Below, in pieces: positions 55,573 through 64,000 of a stretch of 64,000 nt of DNA. This DNA is from Terrabacter sp. Root181 (lineage in GTDB: Bacteria; Actinomycetota; Actinomycetes; Actinomycetales; Dermatophilaceae). Below the pieces are notes generated by a model. The model was not told the DNA's origin. It ran no database searches and worked only from the letters and a program-made list of their open reading frames with translations. The DNA lies in assembly GCF_001428505.1 (NCBI RefSeq), contig NZ_LMHU01000008.1, forward strand, positions 186,001 to 250,000, in the 5' to 3' direction. The position numbers were made by a program, and so were the translations under genes. Positions within the stretch are counted from its first letter, which is position 1, and each line of letters begins with the position of its first letter.

Positions 55573-55611
55573 CCTTACGAGATTCGAATGTTTCGAGATT
55601 CGAAAGGTAAG
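55573..55611. promoter_or_regulatory. Candidate MarR operator
   Basis: CGAGATTCGAA occurs twice, at 55578-55588 and 55594-55604, each holding the palindrome TTCGAA, with CTTAC and GTAAG at the outer edges. The site fills the 55-base gap between the monooxygenase and MarR genes. Confidence 0.6.
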
Positions 55612-55615
55612 CCTC

Positions 55616-56113
55616 ATGTCGGCCTCCCGTCAACCCTCCCGGCCCGCCGACCGGGAGCCGCTGGTCCACGCGCTCGGCGACGCGATGCAGCAGTACCAGC
55701 GCTCCGTCCAGGCCTTCGACGACACCGTCGGACGCCGGCTCGGGCTCGGGGCCGCCGACCTGCGCTGCCTCGACTGGCTCGTCGACGGGCCGAAGTCGGC
55801 CGGCCAGCTCAGCACCGCTACCGGACTGCGACCGGCGGCGACGACGGCCCTCATCGACCGCCTCGCCAAGCGCGGGCTCGTGCGCCGGACGCGCTCGGAG
55901 ACCGACCGACGCACGGTCCTCGTCGAGATGACCGAGCTCGGCCAGGCCCAGACGTGGGAGGCCTACGGTCCGCTCGTCCGTGCCGGGCAGCCGATGCTCG
56001 ACGAGCTGAGCACCGAGCAGCTCCGGTTCATGACCGACTACCTGCGCCGGATCACCGAGCTGACCGACGAGCACCGCGCGTTGCTCTCGCAGCGAGCACC
56101 CAGCCAGCCCTGA
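55616..56113 (+). CDS. MarR family transcriptional regulator
   Basis: A 165-residue winged-helix regulator. LGAADLRCLDWLVDGPKSAGQLSTATGLRPAATTALIDRLAKRGLVRRTRSETDRRTV is the typical recognition helix and wing arrangement (quoted here in outline: helix SAGQLSTATGL, wing RSETDRRT). ATG at 55616. It is divergent from the FAD monooxygenase and probably represses it until a phenolic or drug-like ligand arrives. Confidence 0.9.
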   Translation: MSASRQPSRPADREPLVHALGDAMQQYQRSVQAFDDTVGRRLGLGAADLRCLDWLVDGPKSAGQLSTATGLRPAATTALIDRLAKRGLVRRTRSETDRRTVLVEMTELGQAQTWEAYGPLVRAGQPMLDELSTEQLRFMTDYLRRITELTDEHRALLSQRAPSQP

Positions 56114-56170
56114 CCCCGTGGCCGGGCACACGGCATACGCCATCCGGCGGGCGCCGGACCCCCACGCGGT

Positions 56171-57025
56171 TCAGCGGGTCGTGGGCGGGCCCGCCTCGAC
56201 GCGCCGACGGACCTCCGCCAGACCATCGGCTCCCGGCTCGAGATCCCACCAGCTCTCGACCCACCATGTGGCCCCTGCCTGCTCCCACGCCGCCGGCTCG
56301 GCGGGCTCGAGCGCAGTGAACGAGCCCCACGAGTCGGCCTCGATGACGACGTCGTAGCCCTCCCACGGCAAGCCCGCCTCCTCACGGAGCCGGCGCACCG
56401 GCTCGACGACGGCGGCGAAGGCCTCGACGGTCTTCGGCCGCCCGTCGGGTGGGTGGATCGCGGGGATGAGGCCCTGCCAGCGGGCCGCCCGCTCGAGGGA
56501 GCGCTGGCGTCCACCACCCGGAGTCGGCGCGCCGACGACCCAGACCGGGGGGTGGGGGCGCTGCGGCGTGGGCGGCGGGAGCATGAAGTCGTTGGGGCCG
56601 GCGCTGTAGTGCTCGCCGGCATACGTGAAGGTCGCGGCGTCGCCGAGCAGACCGGCGAAGATCGCCAGGCTCTCGTCGAGCTTGCGGGCACGCACGGCAC
56701 GGCCCTCGTCGGCCTCGAAGGCCGTCCACCCGGGGTGGAGGGCGCCGAGGCCCACCGACAGGAACGCCCGGCCGCCGCTGATCCGGTCGACGGACCCGAC
56801 GCGGGAGGCGAGGTCCCACGGTCGGTGGCGTGACGCGGGGGTGAGCAGCGTGCCGAGCCGGATGCGCTCGGTGACCATGGCTGCCGCGCCCAGCTGCACC
56901 CACGCGTCGACGCCGTAGAGCGCCTCCCAGCCGAGCACGGCGTCCCACCCGCGATCCTCGCCGAGGCGGGCCAGAGCGGCGAACTCGCGCTCGGTGGCGT
57001 ACGGGACGACGAAGCCGCTCTTCAT
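56171..57025 (-). CDS. LLM class flavin-dependent oxidoreductase
   Basis: A 284-residue bacterial luciferase-like TIM barrel. MKSGFVVPYATEREFAALA, the WEALYGVDAWVQLG strand, ERIRLGTLLTPASRHRPWDLA and ISGGRAFLSVGLGA are family motifs. Enzymes of this class use F420 or FMN with an alkanal, nitrilotriacetate or similar substrate; this one cannot be assigned. ATG at 57025, convergent with the MarR gene. An octamer (56617-56624) encodes TYAG. Confidence 0.88.
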   Translation of the reverse strand: MKSGFVVPYATEREFAALARLGEDRGWDAVLGWEALYGVDAWVQLGAAAMVTERIRLGTLLTPASRHRPWDLASRVGSVDRISGGRAFLSVGLGALHPGWTAFEADEGRAVRARKLDESLAIFAGLLGDAATFTYAGEHYSAGPNDFMLPPPTPQRPHPPVWVVGAPTPGGGRQRSLERAARWQGLIPAIHPPDGRPKTVEAFAAVVEPVRRLREEAGLPWEGYDVVIEADSWGSFTALEPAEPAAWEQAGATWWVESWWDLEPGADGLAEVRRRVEAGPPTTR

Positions 57026-57084
57026 GCTCCGTTCCTACCAAGGGGCGGTGACAGGGGCCGTGACAGGCCAGGCGCTGGCGACGC

Positions 57085-57106
57085 GTTGCAAGAAGTTGCA
57101 GAACTT
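57085..57106 (+). promoter_or_regulatory. Candidate LacI-type operator
   Basis: GTTGCA is repeated at 57085 and 57095, and AAGTTGCAGAACTT (57093-57106) is a near-palindrome. It lies 40 bases upstream of the alpha-glucosidase start and fits repression by a sugar-sensing LacI protein not in this window. Confidence 0.35.
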
Positions 57107-57145
57107 TCTTTGAGTTTTCGGCCTGATGCGGAACGATGGTGGCCC

Positions 57146-58954
57146 GTGACGCGATCAGCAACCCAGACCCTGAACCACCCCGGGCACCTCACGGAGGTCC
57201 GCGAGGACCCGACCCCGGTGCATGCCGCGGACCGCCCGGACAGCGCCTGGTGGCGCCAAGCGGTGATCTACCAGATCTACCCGCGCTCGTGGGCCGACAG
57301 CGACGGCGACGGCATCGGTGACCTCCCCGGCATCACGTCGCGGCTGCCCCACCTGCGCGCGCTCGGCGTCGACGCCATCTGGCTCTCACCCTTCTACACC
57401 TCGCCGCAGGCCGACGCGGGCTACGACGTCGCCGACTACCGCGACATCGACCCCATCTTCGGTTCGCTCCGCGACGCCGACGCGATGATCGCGCGCGCCC
57501 ACGAGCTCGACCTCAAGGTCATCGTCGACATGGTGCCGAACCACTCGTCCGACGAGCACGAGTGGTTCCAGGCCGCCCTCGCCGCCGGTCCCGGCTCGGC
57601 CGAGCGCGAGCGCTACATGTTCCGCGAGGGCCGCGGCGAGCACGGCGAGCTGCCCCCGAACAACTGGGAGTCCGTCTTCGGCGGAGCCGCGTGGACGCGG
57701 GTCACCGAGGCCGACGGCAAGCCCGGCCAGTGGTATCTCCACATCTTCGACACGAAGCAGCCCGACTTCAACTGGGAGCACCCCGAGGTGCGCGCCGAGT
57801 TCGAGTCGATCCTGCGCTTCTGGCTCGACCGTGGCGTCGACGGCTTCCGCGTCGACGTCGCCCACGGACTCATCAAGGAGCAGGGCCTGCCCGACACCGA
57901 GGAGGAGCGCACGACGATGCTCGGGCACTCCGAGCACGAGCACGGCCCCGAGGGCCTGCACGAGCACCCGCTCGTCGAGGAGGCGCCGCGGATCGACCAC
58001 ACGAAGCGCAGCCCGATGTGGGACCAGGACGGCGTCCACGAGATCTACCGCGCCTGGCGCCAGATCCTCGAGTCCTACGGCGCCCCCGACCGCATCCTCT
58101 GCGCCGAGGCGTGGGTCGAGCCGCAGGAGCGCGCCGTCGCCTACGTTCGCCCGGACGAGATGCACCAGGCGTTCAACTTCGACTTCCTCACGGCGTCGTG
58201 GACGGCCGAGGACCTGCGCACCGTCATCACCTCGTCGCTGCACGCCGCCGACTCGGTGGGCGCGCCGTCCACGTGGGTGCTGTCCAACCACGACGTCGTG
58301 CGCCACGCGTCGCGCCTCGGCTTCGCGCCCGGCACCCCGCGGATGAACGGCATCTCGGCGACCGACCCGCAGCCCGACCGCGCACTCGGTCTGCGTCGGG
58401 CACGGGCCGCGACCGCGCTGATGCTCGCGCTGCCCGGCGGCGCGTACATCTACCAGGGCGAGGAGCTCGGCCTGCCCGACTCGACCGACATGCCAGCCGA
58501 GTTCCGCCAGGACCCGACCTTCGCGCGCACCCACGGCGCCGAGACCGGCCGCGACGGCTGCCGCGTCCCGATCCCGTGGACGGCGACGGGCCCGTCGCTC
58601 GGCTTCGGCCCGAGCGCCAGCACGTGGCTGCCGCAGCCCGACGTCTACGCCGACTACGCCGTCGACCGTCAGGAGGGCGTGGCGGGCTCGACCCTCGAGC
58701 TCTACCGCTCGCTCCTCGCCGCGCGTCGCGAGCTGTCCCTCGGGACCGGCTCGCTCACGTGGGTCGAGGGGTATGCCGGCGACGTCGTCGCGCTGACCAA
58801 CGGCTCGTCCCGGCGTGACCGGGTCGTCGTCGTCGCGAACCTCGGCGCCGACGCCGTCGCGCTGCCCGAGGGCGCCGAGGTCATCGTGGCCTCCGGGCCG
58901 CTCGCGGACGGTCTCGTCCCGACCGACACCACCGTCTGGGCCCGCTGGTCCTGA
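57146..58954 (+). CDS. aglA: GH13 alpha-glucosidase
   Basis: A 602-residue alpha-glucosidase of glycoside hydrolase family 13. Catalytic residues are Asp237 (nucleophile, GFRVDVAHG), Glu321 (acid, CAEAWVEP) and Asp383 (SNHDVVRH). GDLPGITSRLPHLRALGVDAIWLSPFY and VIVDMVPNHSSDEHEWF are usual. GTG at 57146 is used; the open frame upstream starts in non-conserved sequence. It should split maltose or other alpha-glucosides in the cytoplasm. The M. tuberculosis homologue (Rv2471) also follows glbO. It ends with a 16-bp terminator. Confidence 0.95.
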   Translation: MTRSATQTLNHPGHLTEVREDPTPVHAADRPDSAWWRQAVIYQIYPRSWADSDGDGIGDLPGITSRLPHLRALGVDAIWLSPFYTSPQADAGYDVADYRDIDPIFGSLRDADAMIARAHELDLKVIVDMVPNHSSDEHEWFQAALAAGPGSAERERYMFREGRGEHGELPPNNWESVFGGAAWTRVTEADGKPGQWYLHIFDTKQPDFNWEHPEVRAEFESILRFWLDRGVDGFRVDVAHGLIKEQGLPDTEEERTTMLGHSEHEHGPEGLHEHPLVEEAPRIDHTKRSPMWDQDGVHEIYRAWRQILESYGAPDRILCAEAWVEPQERAVAYVRPDEMHQAFNFDFLTASWTAEDLRTVITSSLHAADSVGAPSTWVLSNHDVVRHASRLGFAPGTPRMNGISATDPQPDRALGLRRARAATALMLALPGGAYIYQGEELGLPDSTDMPAEFRQDPTFARTHGAETGRDGCRVPIPWTATGPSLGFGPSASTWLPQPDVYADYAVDRQEGVAGSTLELYRSLLAARRELSLGTGSLTWVEGYAGDVVALTNGSSRRDRVVVVANLGADAVALPEGAEVIVASGPLADGLVPTDTTVWARWS

Positions 58955-58988
58955 TGTCCTGACGAGCGGGTCCTCGACCCGCCCCGCA

Positions 58989-59024
58989 CGTGAGGCCCCC
59001 GTCCTGCTGGACGGGGGCCTCACG
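58989..59024 (+). terminator. Terminator after the alpha-glucosidase gene
   Basis: A 16-bp perfect inverted repeat (CGTGAGGCCCCCGTCC and its complement) around TGCT. A CGGCATAC octamer begins at its last arm bases (59023). Confidence 0.92.
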
Positions 59025-59073
59025 GCATACCCAGGCCTGTGGATGACGCCCGAGGCGTCGTGTCCGGTTTGCC

Positions 59074-59079
59074 TACCGT
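59074..59079 (+). promoter_or_regulatory. -10 box of the toxin operon
   Basis: TACCGT, 6 bases before the ATG at 59086. It sits after the alpha-glucosidase terminator and makes the toxin operon independent. Confidence 0.5.
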
Positions 59080-59085
59080 CGGGCC

Positions 59086-59439
59086 ATGACGCGCTACGCC
59101 ATCGACACCCACGGGATGAGCCGTGAGCGGCTGGCGCTGGCGCACGAGCCGGCGGAGCTGCGCGCGTGCGCATCGGTCGTCGCCGCGGCCACGGCAGGTG
59201 CGATGGCAGCCGTGGGGTGCGAGGGTGACGGCCTGAGGGTCGCGCTCGAGCGGTTCCGTGTCGTCCACGCTCACGCGCTCGACGCCGTTGCGGACGCTGC
59301 CGGTGCCCTCGGTGACCGCATCGACGAGTCGGCGGCGGAAGCACGGGCCGTCGAGCTGTTCGTCACGGCGGGGTTCGCGGGCGTGGCCGCGAGCGCCCCG
59401 CTGGGCCAGGGTGATCCGGTCGATGTGGCGGTGCCGTGA
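59086..59439 (+). CDS. Small WXG100-like protein of the toxin operon
   Basis: A 117-residue, mostly helical, Ala-rich protein (ELRACASVVAAATAGAM, then LGDRIDESAAEARAVEL) with no membrane segment. Length and position before a large toxin suit a WXG100/ESX-type partner or DUF6507-like protein, although no clear WXG motif is visible. It overlaps the toxin gene by four bases (GTGA). Confidence 0.7.
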   Translation: MTRYAIDTHGMSRERLALAHEPAELRACASVVAAATAGAMAAVGCEGDGLRVALERFRVVHAHALDAVADAAGALGDRIDESAAEARAVELFVTAGFAGVAASAPLGQGDPVDVAVP

Positions 59440-62237
59440 GCCGGTTGCACGACGCGGGGTACGCGTCGCCGACGGTGCCGGGGGACGTGGCGCTCCCCCT
59501 TCCGACGGGTGACGTCACCGCCCTGCGTGCGGCCGCCCGGTCTCTCGACCGGGCCGCTGCACGGGCCCGGTCCACGACCACCGTGCGCGGGACCCTGGCC
59601 CCTCGGCTGGGAGCAGTCTGGACCGGGGACGCCGCCGTTGCGGCAGGCACGGAGGCGGCCGAGCTCGGCGCCCGGGCGCGACGCGTCGTCGACGGCCTCT
59701 GCGTCGCCTCACGCTCGCTGCTGACGTATGCCGCCGCGTTCGATCTCGCGGTAGCGCAGGTGCGCTCGTTACAGCGACGGTGGGACGCGCTCGACGCCGA
59801 TCACGCGCTCGCCCTCCTGCGCCTCGACGCCCTCCCCGATCCGACGGGAGCCCTCGGCCTGCTCGGCTCGGAGCGAGCCCGCTCCGACCTGGCGGTCGGA
59901 CGCGCTCGGCTGAGCCGGGCGTACGCCGGCGTCCTCGACGACCTGCGGGCGGCGGGTCGCCGATGCGCGGCGCTCGTGGCGGGCGCCACCGACGCGACCT
60001 TCCCGTCGGGGGCAGCGGCGAGCAGCGAGCGTGTGCGCTCGGCGGTCACCGGCGGCCTGTGGTTCGCCGACGGGGTCGTCTCGACACGGGTGTCGCGTGA
60101 CGCCGCCCTTGCGGACAGCCTCCTCGTGCGCCGGCTCGTAGCGGACGGTGGCTCTGCGTCGCCGCGTCTGACGGACGGCACCGCTGCGCAGCTCGCGAGC
60201 CGGGTCCGCGCACGCGCCGACGACCCGGTCTACGCGCAGGCGCTGCTGTCGGAGATGGGAACCGACGGACTCGCCCGGCTGCTCCTGGCCACCGGGGTGA
60301 CGCGGAGCGCATCGGGTGCACACGTCGACACGCTGCGGGAGGTCCTCAGCGCCTTCGGGTCGATCGTCATCACGGCGACGAGCCACGGCGCCCCCATTGG
60401 CACCGATCCACGGACCCGCGCCCGACTGGCGTCCGGCGCTGCACTCCTCGCGGACGACCTCGTCGCCGTCGTCGACACGGTGCGCGTCGACCCCGGCAGC
60501 GGAGGCCGGGCGACCGGGGCCTGGCTGCTGGGCCAGCTGCTCTCGGGCGCGGGGGCGGCCGGCGACGACCGTCGGCTGCCGGCCCGGTTCGCACGTCGTG
60601 CCGCCGCTGCGGCCGCGACGTCCGAGATCGCCGAGACCCGCGATGCCGACGCGGACCTGCGGCACGGGACGACCCTGCGTCCCGACGGCACCGACGCGTT
60701 CGCGTCGTGGTTCGACGATGCCCCGCGCACCGGGGACGCCGTCCACGTGCTGCTCGAGCACGTCGGCGACGACCCCGCCGAGCAGGCAGCCCTGCTCGCC
60801 GAGCCGCTCCCCGGGTCGCTGGTCGCCGGCGGAGCCTTGTCGAACTCACGAGGCGACCGTCTGACCCTGGGTGAGCACCTCGTGCGCCGCTGGGTCACGT
60901 TCGAGGCCAATGGGATCGAGAGCAATCCCGACCTCCGCCTGGCGACCGACGAGGATCTCGCGACGTTGCTGCGGAGCATCGCCACGAGTGCTGATCAGGG
61001 TTCGGCGGAGATCCGTGCGCGGGTCATGCTCGAGCTCTCCCGCACGAGCGCGTACGCGATGCTCGAGGCGTCGACGACCCGGATCTACACGACGTCCACG
61101 TCGCCGGTCGAGGACCTCGTCGCCGACTGGGTGTCGGCCATGCGCGAGAACGTCGACGTCGCTCTCACGACGTCGGTCCCGGCAGCACGGCCGGTCGGTT
61201 ACGTCCGCCCCACCTCGGACGGGATGCAGCCGTGGCTCGACGGTCAGGAGCTGACAGGCGTCGTGGGCGCCTTGGCGGTCGACACCGGGACGGGGCTGCG
61301 TGCCAAGGACGCCGGCGCCGCGTACGACCGGCTCGTCGACCGCGAGCTCGACGTGGCCCGGCGGTCGGCTGCGTCCGGTGACGATGTCCGGCGCGACGTC
61401 GCGAGGCTGGGGTTCCTCGACCAGTCGGCATCCGCAGCGCTCGTGGCGGTCGCCCGACGCCAGGACGAGCTGAACCGCTCCGCGTGGCGAGGCCTGGCCG
61501 AGGCCGGACACGTCGTCGCCGAGATCCGTCGCGGCGGCGTGACCGGCCTGGCGTCGACCGTGCACACCTACGTCGACGGCGGGACGATGCGCACCCCCAC
61601 CGACGACCTCCTCATCGCGCTCGTCCGCTCTGACGTGGAGCTGTCCCAGACCGAGCTCGACGACCTCCACCGGGGACGGCTGGCCGCGCGCATCGAGGCG
61701 ATCACCGGGAAGTGCACGGACGTGCTCCCCACGATCGCGCTCGGGGCTCGGCGCGCTCCTCTGCTCCCGACGGCCGCCCAGTTACGAGCCGCCCGGGACG
61801 CCGAGATCCGGGCCGCGGCCGACGCCGCGTTCAAGGACGACGCCCGCCGTGGCTCAGCGTCCGCCATGGATCGCCTCAAGCCGCGCACAGTCCTTACGAA
61901 CCGAGCGCACGTCACCCCTGCGAAGGACTCCCACCTCGCGCGACCATCAACTCCCGCCGAAGCGGAAGAGCGGATTCGTCGCGCGCAGCCGAGTGGGTCC
62001 GCACTCAAGAGTGACCCGCTGCACCGATCCGGCTCGTGGGTCGTCGAAGACGTGGCCGAGAAGGCGACGGTCTTCATGCTCGTCGGCGGTGATGGGGTCA
62101 GCCGCACGCTCGTGCAGATGCCGGGTAGCGTGAACGGCGTCGCGGGTCGATTCGAGTGGATCCTCGAGCAGGACCGCATCACACATCAGCTGTTCGTCCG
62201 CGACGGCAGGATCACCGGGGTGCCCATCAAGCCATGA
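59436..62237 (+). CDS. Polymorphic toxin with C-terminal effector domain
   Basis: A 933-residue protein. The first ~130 residues are Ala/Arg-rich helices like a WXG100/LXG trafficking region. Residues ~200-700 include units such as RADDPVYAQALLSEMGTDGLARLLL, as in DUF6571-type actinobacterial toxins. The last ~110 residues, beyond about 820, are distinct: LHRSGSWVVEDVAEKATVF, TLVQMPGSVNGVAG and DRITHQLFVRDGRITGVPIKP. The THQ-F...G-I-G-P pattern recurs in toxin C-termini of several families. Codon use is less GC-rich there. No export signal is visible, so ESX-like export is inferred. The immunity gene overlaps by four bases. Confidence 0.8.
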   Translation: MSRLHDAGYASPTVPGDVALPLPTGDVTALRAAARSLDRAAARARSTTTVRGTLAPRLGAVWTGDAAVAAGTEAAELGARARRVVDGLCVASRSLLTYAAAFDLAVAQVRSLQRRWDALDADHALALLRLDALPDPTGALGLLGSERARSDLAVGRARLSRAYAGVLDDLRAAGRRCAALVAGATDATFPSGAAASSERVRSAVTGGLWFADGVVSTRVSRDAALADSLLVRRLVADGGSASPRLTDGTAAQLASRVRARADDPVYAQALLSEMGTDGLARLLLATGVTRSASGAHVDTLREVLSAFGSIVITATSHGAPIGTDPRTRARLASGAALLADDLVAVVDTVRVDPGSGGRATGAWLLGQLLSGAGAAGDDRRLPARFARRAAAAAATSEIAETRDADADLRHGTTLRPDGTDAFASWFDDAPRTGDAVHVLLEHVGDDPAEQAALLAEPLPGSLVAGGALSNSRGDRLTLGEHLVRRWVTFEANGIESNPDLRLATDEDLATLLRSIATSADQGSAEIRARVMLELSRTSAYAMLEASTTRIYTTSTSPVEDLVADWVSAMRENVDVALTTSVPAARPVGYVRPTSDGMQPWLDGQELTGVVGALAVDTGTGLRAKDAGAAYDRLVDRELDVARRSAASGDDVRRDVARLGFLDQSASAALVAVARRQDELNRSAWRGLAEAGHVVAEIRRGGVTGLASTVHTYVDGGTMRTPTDDLLIALVRSDVELSQTELDDLHRGRLAARIEAITGKCTDVLPTIALGARRAPLLPTAAQLRAARDAEIRAAADAAFKDDARRGSASAMDRLKPRTVLTNRAHVTPAKDSHLARPSTPAEAEERIRRAQPSGSALKSDPLHRSGSWVVEDVAEKATVFMLVGGDGVSRTLVQMPGSVNGVAGRFEWILEQDRITHQLFVRDGRITGVPIKP

Positions 62238-62752
62238 GCAGCGAAGACACCAACAGAATGTCGGCCGAGTTCATCACCAGCCGTGTGCACCTCCTACCCA
62301 GCGAGCTCGCTCGTGGGTACAGATTGGGCTATCTCGACGAGGCAACGGTCGTCGAGCTTGCCGAGGACGCCTTCAGGCGTGGCCACTCGGAGGCCACAGC
62401 CATCGGGGAACTGGCGCTCCTTCTCTCTGACGAGCTCGATCGAGTCCCGGACCTGCTCGGCCAGATCGACACCATGGCCGCGCCTGCCGACCCGGACCCG
62501 TCCCTCGTCTGGCTCTTCCTCGTGCTCGCCCAGGCCTACGACCGACGGGGGGTGTCAAAGGACCCGCTGGCGGACCTCGAGGCCATCTACGCGGAGTTCG
62601 GCTATCCAGAAGAGATCGAGGGTTTCGTTCCGTTTCTCCCAGCACCGGAAGGGCAACGGTCCGGCCCAGACGCGATCCAACGACGCTGGCGGGCCTACCT
62701 CGACGAGAGATCCATGACCTATGCCCGGCGCGCCGAAGCGTCAGACGCATGA
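62234..62752 (+). CDS. Immunity protein (DUF2247-like)
   Basis: A 172-residue soluble acidic protein. LVWLFLVLAQAYDRRGVSKDPLADLEAIYAEFGYPEEIEGFVPFLP carries the DUF2247 pattern (in outline: WLFLVL, KDPLADLEAIYAEFGYPEEI, FVPFLP), a family found as immunity proteins behind polymorphic toxins. Codon use is clearly less GC-biased than in the flanking genes (for example tat and cca codons). ATG at 62234 overlaps the toxin stop (ATGA), the classical toxin-immunity coupling. Confidence 0.8.
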   Translation: MSSEDTNRMSAEFITSRVHLLPSELARGYRLGYLDEATVVELAEDAFRRGHSEATAIGELALLLSDELDRVPDLLGQIDTMAAPADPDPSLVWLFLVLAQAYDRRGVSKDPLADLEAIYAEFGYPEEIEGFVPFLPAPEGQRSGPDAIQRRWRAYLDERSMTYARRAEASDA

Positions 62753-62872
62753 CGACTCGCGACATATCCGCCGAGTCCCGTCGTCGCGGCGACAACGGTG
62801 GACGCGACCGCATGTCCTGAAGGGTGTCCACTCGAAGTCAGGCGGGCACGTGTGCGGCAGAGAACCGACGGA

Positions 62873-62878
62873 TACCCT
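62873..62878 (+). promoter_or_regulatory. -10 box of the GDPD gene
   Basis: TACCCT, 7 bases before the ATG at 62886. Confidence 0.5.
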
Positions 62879-62885
62879 CAGCGAC

Positions 62886-63677
62886 ATGGTGACGACGCGG
62901 GCCTTCCTCGAACGAACACCCGTGGCGCTGGCCCACCGGGGCGGGGCCCTCTACGCACCCAACGTCGGGCTCGAGAACACCATGACCGCCTTCGGCAACG
63001 CCGTCGACCTCGGCTACACGCACCTCGAGACCGACGTCCACGTCACCCGCGACGGCCTGCTCGTCGCCTTCCACGACACCCGGCTCGACCGGGTCAGCAA
63101 CGCCCGGGGACGCATCCGCGACCTTCCCTGGTCGGAGGTGTCGCACGCGGAGGTCGGGGACGGCGGACACGTCCCGCTGCTCACCGACGTCCTCGACGCC
63201 TGGCCCGACATCAACCTCAACATCGACCTGAAGGCCCCGGGCACGGCCGAGCCGCTCTGGCGGATCATCGAGGAGCGCGGTCTGCACGACCAGGTCTGTG
63301 TCGGCTCGTTCTCGCAGCGCAACATCTCCCACTTCCGGCGTCTCTCGCACGGCTCCGTCGCGACCGCAGCCGCACAGGTCGGCACGGCGTTGGCGCGCTT
63401 CGGGCCCGGTGCGCTCACGGCGATCTTCCGCACACCCGCGGACGTCTTCCAGGTACCGCCGTCGATCCCGGTGCGCGGACGGTCGGTGCCCGTGGTCACC
63501 CGGCGCCTCGTCGACACGGCACACCGCTACGGCAAGCAGGTCCACGTCTGGACCATCGACGACCCCGGCATGATGCGGCGGCTGCTCGACCTCGGCGTCG
63601 ACGGGCTCGTCAGCGACCGTATCGACGTGCTCAAGGACGTCCTCGTCGAGCGCGGCCAGTGGACCGGGCGGACCTGA
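62886..63677 (+). CDS. Glycerophosphodiester phosphodiesterase
   Basis: A 263-residue cytosolic TIM-barrel enzyme. The His in LAHRGG, the metal-binding ETDVHVTRDG and the second His in VAFHDTRLDR are the GDPD active site. It cleaves deacylated phospholipids to sn-glycerol-3-phosphate and alcohol. No signal peptide. ATG at 62886; 133 bases after the immunity gene. Confidence 0.95.
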   Translation: MVTTRAFLERTPVALAHRGGALYAPNVGLENTMTAFGNAVDLGYTHLETDVHVTRDGLLVAFHDTRLDRVSNARGRIRDLPWSEVSHAEVGDGGHVPLLTDVLDAWPDINLNIDLKAPGTAEPLWRIIEERGLHDQVCVGSFSQRNISHFRRLSHGSVATAAAQVGTALARFGPGALTAIFRTPADVFQVPPSIPVRGRSVPVVTRRLVDTAHRYGKQVHVWTIDDPGMMRRLLDLGVDGLVSDRIDVLKDVLVERGQWTGRT

Positions 63678-63743
63678 CGACCGACGCGCCACGCGCGGGG
63701 CGGGCCGGGTCGCACAGAGCGGCGGACGGCATACGCCATCAGG

Positions 63744-64000
63744 TCAGCGGACAAGTACGTGACCTCGCAACGTGCTGAGACGCGTCCACCGGCCGTGCGC
63801 CGCGATCGACGCCGGCTCCCCGGCCGTGGTGAAGCCCAGCACGTGGGCGCCGAACGCGAGACCGGCGGCGATGGGGGGCACGGTGTCGCTCATCGCACCC
63901 CACGTGCGCCTCCTCAGTGACTCGACCGCATGACCACCGGCCTTCTCGGGAGTGCCTTCGGCGACCTGCGAGATGCCTTGCCGCGCAATGGAGTCGATGA
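63744..64000 (-). CDS. C-terminal part of an unknown protein
   Basis: A frame open from the right edge of the window to TGA at 63746-63744, about 85 residues. It reads IDSIARQGISQVAEGTPEKAG, then a helical segment and IAAHGRWTRLSTLRGHVLVR at the end. The composition is coding-like but I do not recognise the family. The gene starts beyond 64000. Confidence 0.5.
   Translation of the reverse strand, partial: IDSIARQGISQVAEGTPEKAGGHAVESLRRRTWGAMSDTVPPIAAGLAFGAHVLGFTTAGEPASIAAHGRWTRLSTLRGHVLVR

Overview
The window is about 72% G+C, almost every gene ends in a high-GC codon pattern, and its gene content matches a mycolata/Micrococcales-type actinobacterium. The gene order (GpgP-like phosphatase, rsfS, nadD, proA, proB, obgE, rpmA, rplU, rne, valS, clpX, clpP2, clpP1, tig, rpiB, an Rv2466c-like mycothiol-linked reductase, pepN, glbO, alpha-glucosidase) parallels the Rv2419c to Rv2471 block of Mycobacterium tuberculosis. 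The Rv2466c-like gene suggests a mycothiol producer. My guess is a Micrococcales member, perhaps Intrasporangiaceae, but no rRNA is present to settle it. No insertion sequence, prophage or CRISPR array was seen, and no stretch over 300 bases lacks a gene (45308-45725 carries two tRNAs).

Layout. 1-2460: the end of a DMT transporter gene, a 2TM protein, a YgjV-like protein and a paired Gdx-type SMR exporter. 2637-6882: a two-gene operon of two caspase-fold proteases, a membrane-anchored CHAT protease with an extracellular CBM9-like domain followed one base later by a soluble caspase (C14) protein. 6960-9770: tRNA-Ala, then the nadD-rsfS-phosphatase operon and a DUF402 gene. 9868-14275: a polyprenyl-phosphate glycosyltransferase, a methyltransferase, and divergent proA/proB. 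14457-20610: a LytS/LytTR two-component system in one operon with two sodium:solute symporters and their small partner proteins, probably for acetate or pyruvate uptake. 20821-28384: obgE, rpmA, rplU, rne, a DUF2344 protein and an acyltransferase. 28610-35676: valS of the archaeal/Rickettsia type, then a DUF4129/MoxR/DUF58 membrane cluster. 35731-38757: an autoregulated TetR/MFS efflux pair and a C39-like cysteine-peptidase candidate. 38804-44286: clpX, a small membrane protein, an acyl-CoA-binding protein, clpP2, clpP1, an acidic protein and tig. 44427-53130: small genes, tRNA-Gly, tRNA-Pro, trmB, a SpoIIE-type phosphatase, rpiB, the reductase, pepN, MscS and glbO. 53269-58954: a secreted helical protein, NUDIX, a FAD monooxygenase with divergent MarR, an LLM oxidoreductase and a GH13 alpha-glucosidase. 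59086-62752: a polymorphic toxin operon with a DUF2247-like immunity gene. 62886-64000: a glycerophosphodiesterase and the end of an unknown gene.

Two genome-scale signals run across the window. First, the octamer GTATGCCG (or its complement CGGCATAC) occurs 35 times by my count, far above a composition-based hand estimate of about 2, in both orientations, inside genes and at terminators. Second, at least 13 genes have a TANNNT box exactly 6 or 7 bases before the start codon, the architecture of leaderless transcription; this helped choose several starts.

The most unusual loci are the CHAT/caspase pair (a candidate signal-activated protease cascade or cell-death module), the dispersed octamer, and the toxin-immunity operon.
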